From Gymnodinialimonas ulvae (GTDB taxonomy: Bacteria > Pseudomonadota > Alphaproteobacteria > Rhodobacterales > Rhodobacteraceae), in the NCBI RefSeq assembly GCF_037543845.1, contig NZ_JBBIFX010000001.1:1116001-1180000 (forward strand): DNA of 64,000 nucleotides. The letters are read 5' to 3'. The translations under genes were made by a program, and so were the position numbers. Below, in pieces: positions 1-10,013 of the stretch; the first letter of the stretch is position 1, and each line of letters begins with the position of its first letter. A model generated the notes under the pieces. That model was not told the origin of the DNA, did no database searches, and saw only the letters and a list, made by a program, of their open reading frames with translations.

Positions 1-1221
1 CGGGTCGGCCGCCGTATCGGCGATGGAATAGGCCTGCGTCAGCGCATCGGCGGTCAATTCCACATCGCGCACGATCGACGCGCCGACGCCTGCGGGGCCC
101 AAAGCCACGCCGTTGACCGCAAAATACAAAGAGCCCGCATTGCCCGAGCGCAGGATCGGGACGCTGTCACCCTCGGGGATCACGTAGCTGTCGCCCGCAT
201 TCAGCGTCGCCTCGTAGAGAGTGTCGCCCGCAGGCGAGGTCACCCGCACCCAGGTCGGGCGCGTCGCGAATATCATCACCTGATCGCTGGCTTGCGTGAC
301 CTGCACGGCAGGTGCCGTCGCGGGGGCTGCTGGCGCGTCGGGGCCCGCGCCTGGCGTTGTGACCTCCGCCAGGGTGCCGACCTCGTTCGGGTCAACCGTG
401 CCGATGGCGCTGTCGCGCGGGGTCAAAACCGGCGCTTCAAGCGCTTGCGGACGGTAAAGCCGGTCCACCGCCTCGGGTCCCGGCACTTCGATGTCAAAGC
501 CCTGCGCCACGTCAAAGGCCCCGTCCGACGCTCCGGCCAGCGGGTCCAGTTGCGCCAGCGGTGCGGAGGGCGCTTCGTCGATGGGCGCGATGTTGAGGCG
601 TTGGATGTCGTGCAGGATCGCCCAGGCACCGTAGCCGATGCCGCATGTCAAAAGGACAAGAACCGCGATGGAGCCAAGCGCGCCGGGCTCGATCCGCGAC
701 AGAAAGCTGTCGTTGGCGGGCGCGTAGGATATCCGGGTCGAGGACATGACCTCGTTGGGGTCCAACCGGCGCGGGGCCTCGCCGACCTTGCGCTTGACCT
801 CACCGGCCTGCCCGGCCGCGCCGCCATGGATGCCGCGAAATCCGGTGCCTTCGCAAAACCGTCGGAAGGTCCATTCCGGGTCAATGGACAGGTAGCGCGC
901 GTAGGACCGCACGTAGCCCGCGATGAACCCGGGCGATTGAAACGCGCCGACATCGCCGTTTTCAATGGCGGCAATATAGGTCGCACGGATGCGCAATTCC
1001 CGCTCCACATCCAGCAGTGATTTGCCAAGCGTCGCGCGCTCGCCGCGCAGCAGATCACCCAGTGGCACGTCGTTGAGATCATAGCCGTCGAAGGCCGGGG
1101 GGGATGCGGGTTCTGCCGGAGAAACCGCCTGCGACGACACATCGGCACCGTGGGACAACCCGGTCGCGTCCTGCGCGTCCCGACGATCATCGCCCCGATA
1201 CTGATCGTTGTCATGGCCCAT
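1..1221 (-). CDS. rodZ: RodZ-type cell-shape membrane protein (partial, C-terminus off the left edge)
   Basis: The 407 residues present match the layout of RodZ, which links MreB filaments to the wall-elongation machinery at the inner membrane. An Xre-like helix-turn-helix lies at about residues 52-118 (GYVRSYARYL at 102-111). A single membrane segment follows at about 182-202, then an acidic Pro/Ala-rich linker. A DUF4115-like beta domain begins near residue 308 and is cut by the window edge. I chose the ATG at 1221; GGGGCAGG lies just upstream. The family call rests on domain order, and the shape role is known for the family rather than shown here. A general Xre-family membrane regulator is the alternative. 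Confidence 0.85.
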   Translation of the reverse strand, partial: MGHDNDQYRGDDRRDAQDATGLSHGADVSSQAVSPAEPASPPAFDGYDLNDVPLGDLLRGERATLGKSLLDVERELRIRATYIAAIENGDVGAFQSPGFIAGYVRSYARYLSIDPEWTFRRFCEGTGFRGIHGGAAGQAGEVKRKVGEAPRRLDPNEVMSSTRISYAPANDSFLSRIEPGALGSIAVLVLLTCGIGYGAWAILHDIQRLNIAPIDEAPSAPLAQLDPLAGASDGAFDVAQGFDIEVPGPEAVDRLYRPQALEAPVLTPRDSAIGTVDPNEVGTLAEVTTPGAGPDAPAAPATAPAVQVTQASDQVMIFATRPTWVRVTSPAGDTLYEATLNAGDSYVIPEGDSVPILRSGNAGSLYFAVNGVALGPAGVGASIVRDVELTADALTQAYSIADTAADP

Positions 1222-1499
1222 GCGGCCTGCCCCGATTCTGTGGGTTCAGCCACCACCTGTCGTGGTGCGCTGCCCGCTTGTCCCAAGATGTTACCCCAAA
1301 GCGGGTGATTCCCAAAGGGCCCCCGCCGACTTTTGAATTCGATACCATGGCGCGCGCCTGCGATGCACCCCGCAAGCGTCAGCAACAGATCGTTTCGGCG
1401 CGTTTTGGCGCATTATTTTGCAACGAATACGCGGGGATGTCGTGCCCTGCGCCAGATTGGCACGGCCCTGCAGGTTTCTGTGCGACCGCGTGCGGGGAC

Positions 1500-2723
1500 T
1501 TATCCGGCAAGCTCCTGACGGTTGAGCGCGCAATGCGACCATAGCCCATCCATCGCGCGGACCAGACCGTCGAGCATCCCGGGCCCGTGCACCGGCGACG
1601 GCGTGAAGCGCAGACGCTCCGTGCCGCGCGGCACCGTGGGGTAGTTGATCGGCTGCACATAGATGCCGAAATCCGTCAGCAGCATATCGGAGATCGACTT
1701 GGTGTGGACCGGATCGCCGACCATGACCGGCACGATATGGCTGCCGTGGTCGATGATCGGCAGGCCAAGCGCCTTGAGCCGCATCTTCAGGACGCGGGCA
1801 CGCTCCTGGTGCAGATCGCGCAGGGCCTGATCGGTTTTCAGGTGCCGGACCGAGGCCGCGGCGCCCGCCGCAACCACGGGCGGCAGCGAGGTGGTGAAGA
1901 TGAACCCCGGCGCATAAGACCTTACGGCATCACACATTTTCTCGGAGGCGGCGATGTAGCCGCCATGCACGCCGAACGCCTTGCCGAGCGTGCCGTTGAT
2001 GATGTCGACCCGGTCCATCAGGCCGTCACGCTCTGCCACGCCACCGCCGCGCGGGCCATACATGCCCACCGCGTGGACCTCGTCGAGGTAGGTGAGCGCG
2101 CCGAACTCGTCGGCCAGATCACACAACGCCTCGATCGGGCCGAAATCGCCGTCCATCGAATAGATCGATTCGAAGGCGATCAGCTTCGGCGCTTCGGGAT
2201 CGTCGGCCGCCAGCAGCTCGCGCAGATGCGCCACGTCGTTGTGACGGAAAATGCGCTTGGCCCCGCCGTTGCGGCGCACACCTTCGATCATGCTCGCGTG
2301 GTTAAGCGCGTCGGAATAAATAATGAGGCCAGGGAAGAGCTTGGGCAGCGTACTTAAAGTCGCGTCATTGGCGATATAGGCCGAGGTAAAGACCAGTGCG
2401 GCCTCCTTGCCATGCAGATCCGACAGCTCGGCCTCGAGCGCCTTGTGATAGACCGTCGTTCCCGAGATGTTGCGCGTCCCGCCAGATCCCGCGCCGGTGG
2501 CCTCCAGCGCCTCGTGCATCGCGTCGAGCACAACCGGATGCTGCCCCATTCCGAGGTAATCATTGCCGCACCAGACCGTGATCTCCTGCTCGGAGCCATC
2601 GGGCTTTTTCCACACCGCATGGGGAAAGTTGCCCTTGTGCCGTTCGATATCGATGAACGTGCGGTAGCGGCCTTCCTCGTGCAGCTTGCCAAGCGCAGCG
2701 TCGAGTGCGGTGTCGTAGTTCAC
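1500..2723 (-). CDS. hemA: 5-aminolevulinate synthase
   Basis: This enzyme condenses glycine with succinyl-CoA to 5-aminolevulinate, the first step of tetrapyrrole synthesis by the C4 route of alphaproteobacteria. The 407-residue product shows the alpha-oxoamine synthase fold: SAYIANDATL at 114-123, DEVHAVG at 214-220, and the pyridoxal-phosphate lysine K248 in GTLGKAFGVHGG. The start is a GTG at 2723, because AAGGAG sits seven bases upstream and known HemA proteins begin with MNYD-like residues. The frame continues upstream without a matching ribosome site. An FNR-type palindrome about 130 bp upstream suggests oxygen control, as known for hemA in Rhodobacter. Confidence 0.97.
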   Translation of the reverse strand: MNYDTALDAALGKLHEEGRYRTFIDIERHKGNFPHAVWKKPDGSEQEITVWCGNDYLGMGQHPVVLDAMHEALEATGAGSGGTRNISGTTVYHKALEAELSDLHGKEAALVFTSAYIANDATLSTLPKLFPGLIIYSDALNHASMIEGVRRNGGAKRIFRHNDVAHLRELLAADDPEAPKLIAFESIYSMDGDFGPIEALCDLADEFGALTYLDEVHAVGMYGPRGGGVAERDGLMDRVDIINGTLGKAFGVHGGYIAASEKMCDAVRSYAPGFIFTTSLPPVVAAGAAASVRHLKTDQALRDLHQERARVLKMRLKALGLPIIDHGSHIVPVMVGDPVHTKSISDMLLTDFGIYVQPINYPTVPRGTERLRFTPSPVHGPGMLDGLVRAMDGLWSHCALNRQELAG

Positions 2724-2854
2724 TGGCGGTCTCCTTGAACGCGGCACCGGTGTACCGCGTCAGTTCGATGGCTGTGGGGTGCTCCGTCCCCTCACCGCTG
2801 ACATATGGCCCAATGGCCCCTGAGGCCAAGTTACAAAATGCCGCTGCTTCGGCA

Positions 2855-2868
2855 TTGATCTGCATCAA
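2855..2868. promoter_or_regulatory. FNR/FnrL-type operator upstream of hemA
   Basis: The sequence TTGATCTGCATCAA is a perfect match to the FNR consensus TTGAT-N4-ATCAA. It lies 132 bp upstream of the hemA start and between hemA and the end of the P460 gene. FnrL control of hemA is established in Rhodobacter; binding here is inferred. Confidence 0.75.
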
Positions 2869-2885
2869 GACGCGACGTCAAACGG

Positions 2886-2938
2886 AAAAGGCCCCCGACA
2901 CTTCCGCCGAGGGCCGGAAAAGGGGCCTTACTCGGCGC
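2886..2938 (-). terminator. Probable terminator of the P460-like gene
   Basis: Read on the minus strand, AAGGCCCC directly after the stop codon pairs with GGGGGCC about 30 bases later, followed by TTTT. The hairpin separates the cytochrome gene from the hemA promoter region. Confidence 0.55.
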
Positions 2939-3518
2939 CCAGGCGCACCTCGAAGGCAGGATAGCCGAGGCTGTCGGAGAACGTGTAGCCGCCGTGGCAA
3001 TCGTGGCAGAACGCCTGACTGATGTTCATCGGGTTTCCGTTGGGCTGCACCGCGGAATAGAACCAGCCGTCGGCGTCGGGATATTCCTCGACCGTGCCGC
3101 GCGTCATGATGAACAGCGGGCCGCGGCGCGGGGCATTGTCGCGCAGCGTGTAGCTTTCCTTGGCGATGACGGTGCCCACGGGCATCTCGAAGCTTTCGTC
3201 ATCCTCTTCGTACTGGATGTACGCCTCATAGCCGACTTCGTTGACATAGGTGTTCAGGAACCGGCCCCCGTGGAACCCCGGCGCGGCGGGCCCGGTCTGC
3301 GCATGGCCCCAATCGCGGTAGACGGCGGCGACCTCGTTGTCACCGGCTTGGTAGTTCTCCAACAGCTCATCGGCGACACAATCGTAAAGCGCGTCGATCT
3401 GCTCTTGGGTGAAATCGGGGATTTCGGCCTCGAAGGTACAGCTGTGTTCGTCGGCGGCGGCGGAAGTGGCAAAAAGCGCTCCGGCGATGGCGACGGAGGC
3501 GAGAAGGCGTTGGGTCAT
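2928..3518 (-). CDS. P460-like periplasmic c-type cytochrome
   Basis: The 196-residue product has a signal peptide (cleavage after about residue 22, ATSAAA) and one haem c motif, CHDCH at residues 171-175, near the C-terminus. It also has the hydrophobic GTVIAKESYTL region typical of cytochrome P460 and related proteins. Such proteins bind haem in the periplasm, and some oxidise hydroxylamine or bind nitric oxide. The lysine that defines true P460 cannot be assigned by eye, so substrate and role are open. The ATG at 3518 is used because it starts the signal peptide. The gene diverges from the M20 dipeptidase with a 238-bp gap. Confidence 0.75.
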   Translation of the reverse strand: MTQRLLASVAIAGALFATSAAADEHSCTFEAEIPDFTQEQIDALYDCVADELLENYQAGDNEVAAVYRDWGHAQTGPAAPGFHGGRFLNTYVNEVGYEAYIQYEEDDESFEMPVGTVIAKESYTLRDNAPRRGPLFIMTRGTVEEYPDADGWFYSAVQPNGNPMNISQAFCHDCHGGYTFSDSLGYPAFEVRLGAE

Positions 3519-3756
3519 GTAAGGATCGTCCCTGGTTATGCGTTGTCCCGCTGCCCGGCGAGGACAGCTGCGCGCGACGCTACTGCATCGTGCGACAAAG
3601 CCCTCGTCACGCTTGTTCACAAAGACGGGAGGCGCCTTTCCATCGCGCCTCGGCCCGCCCGGGGCCGCCTCGCGGCTGCCCGCTTGCACCTGCCCCGCGC
3701 CCGCGCGACACTGCGCGAAAGCCGATACCCCCTACCCCCTTCCGAACGGAGTTTTC

Positions 3757-5145
<1,389 letters not shown>

Positions 5146-5165
5146 GGCGCGCAATGACAGGGCGG

Positions 5166-5247
5166 CAGGGGGCTGTCTGCCCCCTACGCGACTTTTCCTT
5201 CGGGAAAAGCCGCTGACCCCCGAGAGTATTTTGAAAACAAGGAAGAC
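5166..5247 (+). repeat. Composite two-hairpin dispersed repeat, copy 1
   Basis: The element has three parts. Hairpin 1 is AGGGGGC-loop-GCCCCCT. After TACGCG comes hairpin 2, CTTTTCC-TTCG-GGAAAAG, which carries a UUCG tetraloop. The tail is CCCCCGAG, a T-rich stretch and an A-rich end (CAAGGAAGA). The same order occurs at 61581-61661 on the other strand, with different but still paired bases in hairpin 2. It lies between the convergent M20 and MATE genes and may also end their transcripts. Confidence 0.7.
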
Positions 5248-5261
5248 GGGCGCGCGCGCGA

Positions 5262-6647
5262 TCAGGCCGCGTCGGATGAGGGCGTTGATGTTGACTCGGT
5301 TTCCGCTGAGAGCGCGCGCGCGAGCCGTTGGAAGCGCAGGATCAGCACCAGCCCCGCGATGGCCAGTCCGATCGCCAGCCCCGCCCAGATGCCTTCCCCC
5401 GCAAAGTCCAGCGGGAAGCCCAGGTAATAGGCCAGCGGCACGCCGAGGATCCAATAGGCCACGAAGGCATAGATCATCGGGATCGTCGTATCCTGCAGGC
5501 CGCGCAGCAGGCCAAGGGCCATGACCTGCGCGGCATCGGCCAGTTGAAAGAAGCACGCCACGATCAGCAGGCTGACGCCGATGGCGATGATCTGCGGGCG
5601 CAGCGGGTCGGTCGGGTCCACGAAGAGGCCCACCAGCGGGGCTGCGGCGGCGATCAGCAGCACAATCGTGGCCGCCACCATCAGCGCCGACAGCAGCAGC
5701 GCGGCCCAGGCGGCGCGGCGCAATGCGGTCTGATCGCCCAGGCTCCAGGCACGCCCGACGCGGATCGTGGCCGCCGAGCTGAGCCCGATGTGGATCATGA
5801 AGGTCACCGAAATGATCTGCAGGGCGATGCCGTGGGCGGCCAGTTCCAGCGTGCCGATCCACCCCATCAGAAGCATCGTCGCCATGAACAGCCCCGCCTC
5901 CAGCAGGAGCGTCACCGCGATCGGCGCGCCGAGCCGGAAGACCTGGGCCATGGCTTGCGGATCAGGCCGCCAGAACCGCGCGAACAAGGCGTAGTCGCGC
6001 ATGCCGCGCGCGCGGGCGGCATAGAGCGCGAGGATGGCGAAGATCAGGATATGGGTGCCGAGCGAGGCGATGGCCGCGCCTTCCAGGCCCAGCTCCGGCG
6101 CGCCCAGATTGCCAAAGATCAGCACCCAGTTGACGAAGGCGTTGAGCACCAGCCCACCCAGCCACGCCCACATCACGATGCCGGGCCGATCCAGCGCACT
6201 CAGGTGCGAGCGCAGCGCAATCAGCAGCACACCGGGCCAGATGGCAAGACCCGCAATCCGCAGATAGGCCTGCGCATCGGCGGCAACCTGCGGCGCCTGC
6301 CCCGCGGCCAGCAGGATCGCCTCGGAAAACCACATGACCGGCAGCGACACGGCCCCGAAGATCAACCCGATCCACAACCCCATCCGCGTGACCCGTCGCA
6401 CCTGCACCGCGTCGTCACGTGCCGCCGCCGCCGCAACCATCGGCATCACCGCCAGCGAAAACCCCATCCCCATGATCAGAATCAGGTGGAAGTAGCTCGA
6501 CCCAAGCGCCACCGCGGCCAGTTCCTCGACCCCGTACCAGCCCATCATCACCGTGTCGGTCACGCCGATGAAGGTTTGCGCCAATTGCCCCCCGATCAAC
6601 GGCAGGCCAAGGCTTAGCGTGGCGCGGATATGTTGGGCGAAGGTCAT
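5262..6647 (-). CDS. MATE family multidrug/metabolite exporter
   Basis: The 461-residue protein has about twelve hydrophobic segments in two similar halves, as in MATE (NorM-type) antiporters, which expel cationic compounds in exchange for Na+ or H+. The N-terminal motif LPLIGGQLAQTFIGVTDTVM and the segment GLFMATMLLMGWIG near the start of the second half fit the family. The ATG at 6647 gives the normal family length; the open frame upstream encodes only a 7-residue repeat produced by the 21-bp DNA repeats. It follows the NicO gene on the same strand after 108 bp. The exported compound is unknown. Confidence 0.88.
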   Translation of the reverse strand: MTFAQHIRATLSLGLPLIGGQLAQTFIGVTDTVMMGWYGVEELAAVALGSSYFHLILIMGMGFSLAVMPMVAAAAARDDAVQVRRVTRMGLWIGLIFGAVSLPVMWFSEAILLAAGQAPQVAADAQAYLRIAGLAIWPGVLLIALRSHLSALDRPGIVMWAWLGGLVLNAFVNWVLIFGNLGAPELGLEGAAIASLGTHILIFAILALYAARARGMRDYALFARFWRPDPQAMAQVFRLGAPIAVTLLLEAGLFMATMLLMGWIGTLELAAHGIALQIISVTFMIHIGLSSAATIRVGRAWSLGDQTALRRAAWAALLLSALMVAATIVLLIAAAAPLVGLFVDPTDPLRPQIIAIGVSLLIVACFFQLADAAQVMALGLLRGLQDTTIPMIYAFVAYWILGVPLAYYLGFPLDFAGEGIWAGLAIGLAIAGLVLILRFQRLARALSAETESTSTPSSDAA

Positions 6648-6677
6648 GGGTCGCCATACGCCGATGCCCGCCCTCCG

Positions 6678-6750
6678 GCAAGCCGGACGCAATACCGGGC
6701 AAGCCGGACGCAATACCGGGCAGGCCGGACGCAATACCGGGCAGGCCGGG
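6678..6750. repeat. 21-bp tandem repeat, three full copies plus a partial one
   Basis: Three 21-bp units starting GCAAGCCGGACGC (the third with one A-to-G change) are followed by a 10-bp partial unit. The array fills most of the space between the NicO stop and the MATE start. The unit is a multiple of three, so all frames stay open across it. Confidence 0.9.
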
Positions 6751-6755
6751 CCTGC

Positions 6756-7697
6756 TCAGAGGGCTGCCAGCGCCAACTCGACCGCCAGCAGCGCCACGAT
6801 GAGGCCCACGACCAACTCGATCACCGGCTGCACCCGCGCCAGCGTCGTGCTTTCCGCCAAGCCCGCCAGAACCGAGCGCCGCAGGCCAACCGCCGCCACC
6901 GCAACCGCGACCGTCACCGAGGCCGTGCCGATGGCCATCGCAAACGTGCCCGCGACACCGGCCCAGAACACGCCCAATTGCGCCGTCAGGATCAACAGGA
7001 ACAACGCCCCGGTGCAGGGCCGGATCGCCACCGCCGCAATCAGGGCCAGGACCTCGCGCGGGCTTCCGGCGCGCGCCAACGCCGCGGGATCGGGCCCGTG
7101 GGCATGGCCGCAGGTGGAACACACCGCCGCCTCGCCGGTGTGATCATGGTCATGCGAATGCCCATCCCGATGCGAATGCCCGTGCCCCGTCCCACCCGAA
7201 GGACGCAATCGCCACACCCCGCGCGCCCCGCGAAACGCCAGCCACAAGCCCACCAGCGCAATCGCCGCAAAGCTCAGCGGCGCAAAAAGCCGGTCCGCCA
7301 TGTCGGTCATCTGTTCCCGGCCCCAGCCCAGCAGCCAAAGCCCGAGCCCCACCATCACGATCGCCGTCATCGCCTGCGCCAGTGACGAGGCCAGCGCCAC
7401 GGCCGACAACCGCCACGCGCCCACCGCGCGGGCCGCCCCGTAGCCACCGATCAACAGCTTACCGTGCCCCGGCCCCGCCGCATGGAAAAAGCCGTAACCA
7501 AAGCAGATCGCCATCAACCCGAAGACCGCCGCCGGCTCTCCGGCACGCAACCGCCGCAACGCGCCTGCCATCGCGTCCTGCGCGTCGCGTTGTCCGTCCA
7601 ATGCCCATGCCGTGACAACCCGGTCCCCGCCCGATACCCAGAACCACAGCCCCGCCGCCAGCACCACAACCGCAATCGCGGCCATCATCCATCGCAT
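6756..7697 (-). CDS. NicO/RcnA-type nickel-cobalt (metal) membrane transporter
   Basis: The 313-residue protein has about six membrane segments and the family motif HAAGPGHGK at residues 72-80. A cytoplasmic loop at about 172-200 is packed with histidines and carries a CSTC pair, a typical metal-sensing or metal-chelating loop. NicO-family members move Ni2+ or Co2+, inward or outward. The gene overlaps the 3' end of the DUF1007 gene by 13 bp, so the two are translated together. DUF1007-NicO pairs recur in proteobacteria and are often linked to metal supply. Which metal and which direction cannot be read from the sequence. Confidence 0.85.
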   Translation of the reverse strand: MRWMMAAIAVVVLAAGLWFWVSGGDRVVTAWALDGQRDAQDAMAGALRRLRAGEPAAVFGLMAICFGYGFFHAAGPGHGKLLIGGYGAARAVGAWRLSAVALASSLAQAMTAIVMVGLGLWLLGWGREQMTDMADRLFAPLSFAAIALVGLWLAFRGARGVWRLRPSGGTGHGHSHRDGHSHDHDHTGEAAVCSTCGHAHGPDPAALARAGSPREVLALIAAVAIRPCTGALFLLILTAQLGVFWAGVAGTFAMAIGTASVTVAVAVAAVGLRRSVLAGLAESTTLARVQPVIELVVGLIVALLAVELALAAL

Positions 7698-8401
7698 GTG
7701 AAGACCACCTGATCGGCGAAATGTGCCCCGACGGGCGGGAAATTGTCCTCCGCCGCGACCGCGCCGCCGATCTCTTCCAGCGCCGCCTCCAGCACCGCAT
7801 AGGCCGCGTCGAGATCCGCGCGCACCAGGTCCGTGTCGCAGTCCGGGCCATCCGGCCCCTCGACCACCATCTCGCCGATCATCTCGAAGGCGATGTAGAA
7901 TTCCGGGTCATAGGCCTGCGCGATCAAGGCGCCCGCGCCGCCGGGGTCGACCACCGGTCGGCGGTGCGTCGTGCGTATCTGCCCCTCGCCCACCAATTCC
8001 ATCGACACCGGCTCGGGCGCGCCGATCTCCAACACCTGCGCCCCCCGGCGCAACTCAAGCCCGCCCTCGAACCCGCTGTTCCAGTTCAGATCGAACCCCA
8101 GCGTCTCGGCCACTTCCGCCTCGGTCAGCGTCAGGTCGAAATCGGGGTCGAGCCCGTAATCCTCAAGCAGGATCAGGGAATACAACCCATCGTAAAGCCA
8201 CGTGACTTCCACCGCCGCGACCCGCCCGTCCTCCATGATCAGGCGCAGGCCGGCGTCGATGAAGATATGCGGATGCGCGGGCGCGCATGCCGGCCAAAGT
8301 GCTGCGGCGCAGGCCAAGGCCCCAAGCCGCGACCCGAAACGGGGTGCAAGGCGGGCCAGACGCGGGGCCAGGCGCGGCAAATGGGGCAAGTAACGGCGCA
8401 T
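7685..8401 (-). CDS. DUF1007 family periplasmic protein
   Basis: The 238-residue product has a long signal peptide (cleavage near ACAPAHPH, about residue 43) followed by the hallmark AHPHIFIDAGL start of mature DUF1007 proteins. The exposed N-terminal histidines suggest metal binding. The body is rich in acidic residues and ends in a conserved FADQVVFTC. It is the first gene of a pair with the NicO transporter, so it is probably a periplasmic metal-handling partner; this is inferred from the pairing. No recognisable zinc- or nickel-responsive operator is visible in the 189-bp upstream gap. Confidence 0.8.
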   Translation of the reverse strand: MRRYLPHLPRLAPRLARLAPRFGSRLGALACAAALWPACAPAHPHIFIDAGLRLIMEDGRVAAVEVTWLYDGLYSLILLEDYGLDPDFDLTLTEAEVAETLGFDLNWNSGFEGGLELRRGAQVLEIGAPEPVSMELVGEGQIRTTHRRPVVDPGGAGALIAQAYDPEFYIAFEMIGEMVVEGPDGPDCDTDLVRADLDAAYAVLEAALEEIGGAVAAEDNFPPVGAHFADQVVFTCDG

Positions 8402-8590
8402 GGGCCTTTGTATCCGTCAGCCCCGCCGCAGGAGCAAGGCGATCTGCGACGCATCGGCGGGCCTTTGCCCCCGGACCCGGCTGCCCCAGGCGTTCGGCCC
8501 CCGACAATTGTTTACATTTTGGTGGGTCATTGTCCCCAAAGCCGGTGCAATCCGCCACAATATTGCCGGGTTCATGGCGGATAACCGCCA

Positions 8591-9202
8591 ATGGATTGTA
8601 TAGAAAAGAGTAGCTCAGTGACCCGTTCTGCCCTCATTTCAAGGTTCTCACGCACCGAAAGCGGCGCCATCACGGTCGATTGGACCGTACTGGCCGCGGC
8701 CATGACCGCCATGTGCCTGGCCACCGCCGCGCTGATGAATGACAATTTCAACATGTTGGGCGGCATGATGGACGCCGAACTGCGCGATCGGCAGATGCAG
8801 GATGACTGGGTCGAATTCTACGCCAGCCATTTCGAAGCCGCCCTTGAGACCGGCTACATCACCGAGGATCAGGCCCAGGCCATGCATGACCTGGCCGCCA
8901 GCATGTCGACCAACAACCTGCGCGATCAACTCGAAGCAGGCATCACAGCGCTGGAGAATGGCACCATCACAACCGATGAACTGGTCGAGCTTGTGGCCAT
9001 CGCCTCCGTTGCCCAACAGCTCAACCTGGTCGATGAGGCCACGATGGACACTTATTTCGGGTTCAGCGGTGGAGAGCCGCAATACATGAACTCCGCCGCC
9101 GCACCCAGCAGCACCGGCACCTACCAAGGCGTCGCCGCCGGTGGCACCGAAACCGCGGGCGATGAAGGCGGCAGCAATGGCGGGGGGTCAAGCGGCACCT
9201 GA
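8591..9202 (+). CDS. Flp/type IVb pilin-like secreted protein, copy 1
   Basis: The N-terminus RTESGAITVDWTVLAAAM resembles a type IVb (Flp) prepilin: a short basic leader, Gly25, then a hydrophobic helix. Aspartate takes the place of the usual Glu5 of the mature pilin. After one membrane helix, the 203-residue product has a long, mostly helical acidic region and a Ser/Gly-rich tail, so it is far longer than ordinary Flp pilins (50-70 residues). A paralogue follows after 99 bp. The start may instead be the GTG at 8618, which has AAGAG upstream. No tad secretion genes lie in the window. Function is unknown. Confidence 0.65.
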   Translation: MDCIEKSSSVTRSALISRFSRTESGAITVDWTVLAAAMTAMCLATAALMNDNFNMLGGMMDAELRDRQMQDDWVEFYASHFEAALETGYITEDQAQAMHDLAASMSTNNLRDQLEAGITALENGTITTDELVELVAIASVAQQLNLVDEATMDTYFGFSGGEPQYMNSAAAPSSTGTYQGVAAGGTETAGDEGGSNGGGSSGT

Positions 9203-9301
9203 CCGGGTCTCGTTTGGACAGATCACATGCACCTCATGCCCTCCCCCCTGCACCGCGCGCGTCCGAGCCGCACCGCACCGGCCCGAAAGGACCGCAGTTT
9301 C

Positions 9302-9829
9302 ATGACCGACCTTGCTTCGCAGACCAATGCGCCCGCCACGCAACTCGCCCGTTTCGCAACGGATGAATGTGGCGCGATCAGCGTCGACTGGACGATGATC
9401 TCCGCCGCCGCCGTCGGCTTCGCGCTTGCGACGGCTGCGTATTTCACCGACATCAACGCCTTTCTCGCCACCAACATGAACACCGAGCTTGAGGGCGGCG
9501 ACCTCTCGGACAGCGTGCCGATCTACATTGCCGAGCATTTTGCGCCGTTGATAAATGAAGGCGCCGTGACGCCCGAGGCCGCGATAGAGCTCTACGATGC
9601 CGCCCACGAAATGATGAACTACGAGATCATCACCACGCTGGAGCAGGGGATCCAACAACTCGAGGCGGGCGAATTGACCACCCAGGAGTTGAACGAGCTG
9701 GTCGCCGTCGCCTCCGTCGCGCAGGAACGCGATCTCGAACGCGAAGAGACCCTCGACCATTACTTCGGCTTCGACGGCTCCACCCCGTTTTACGCCAGCG
9801 CCGGGACCACCGAGGTCGCCAGCCAGTAA
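9302..9829 (+). CDS. Flp/type IVb pilin-like secreted protein, copy 2
   Basis: This 175-residue protein repeats the plan of its upstream neighbour. It has DECGAISVDWTMISAAAV at residues 21-38 (prepilin-like Gly24, Asp at mature position 5), a hydrophobic helix, then a helical acidic domain. The two share a C-terminal block: GELTTQELNELVAVASVAQ here and GTITTDELVELVAIASVAQ in the first copy, each followed by a YFGF motif. The ATG at 9302 is preceded by AAAGGA. Tandem duplication with divergence is clear from the sequence; a pseudopilin or surface role is inferred. Confidence 0.65.
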   Translation: MTDLASQTNAPATQLARFATDECGAISVDWTMISAAAVGFALATAAYFTDINAFLATNMNTELEGGDLSDSVPIYIAEHFAPLINEGAVTPEAAIELYDAAHEMMNYEIITTLEQGIQQLEAGELTTQELNELVAVASVAQERDLEREETLDHYFGFDGSTPFYASAGTTEVASQ

Positions 9830-10013
9830 TCCGCGCACCGCACAGGCGCTCCGCCCCCCACATTCCGGCGCGCTTTCAACGCCCTAGGCCCCCGCCCGGC
9901 CCGCCCCCGGTCCATGGGTGCCCATGCCTGTGCCAAATCGCGCCCGCGCACCTTCCCCCCCTTCCCCAAACCTGCCATTATTGCTCAAAGCGCACACAAC
10001 ATAGAGCAGAGCC

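Noticed and set aside
6678..6750. Possible CRISPR array
   Set aside because: The 21-bp units are directly adjacent with no spacers, so this is a simple tandem repeat.
8402..8590. A cobalamin riboswitch or Zur-type operator before the DUF1007-NicO pair
   Set aside because: No B12-box sequence and no Zur-like palindrome could be recognised in this gap.
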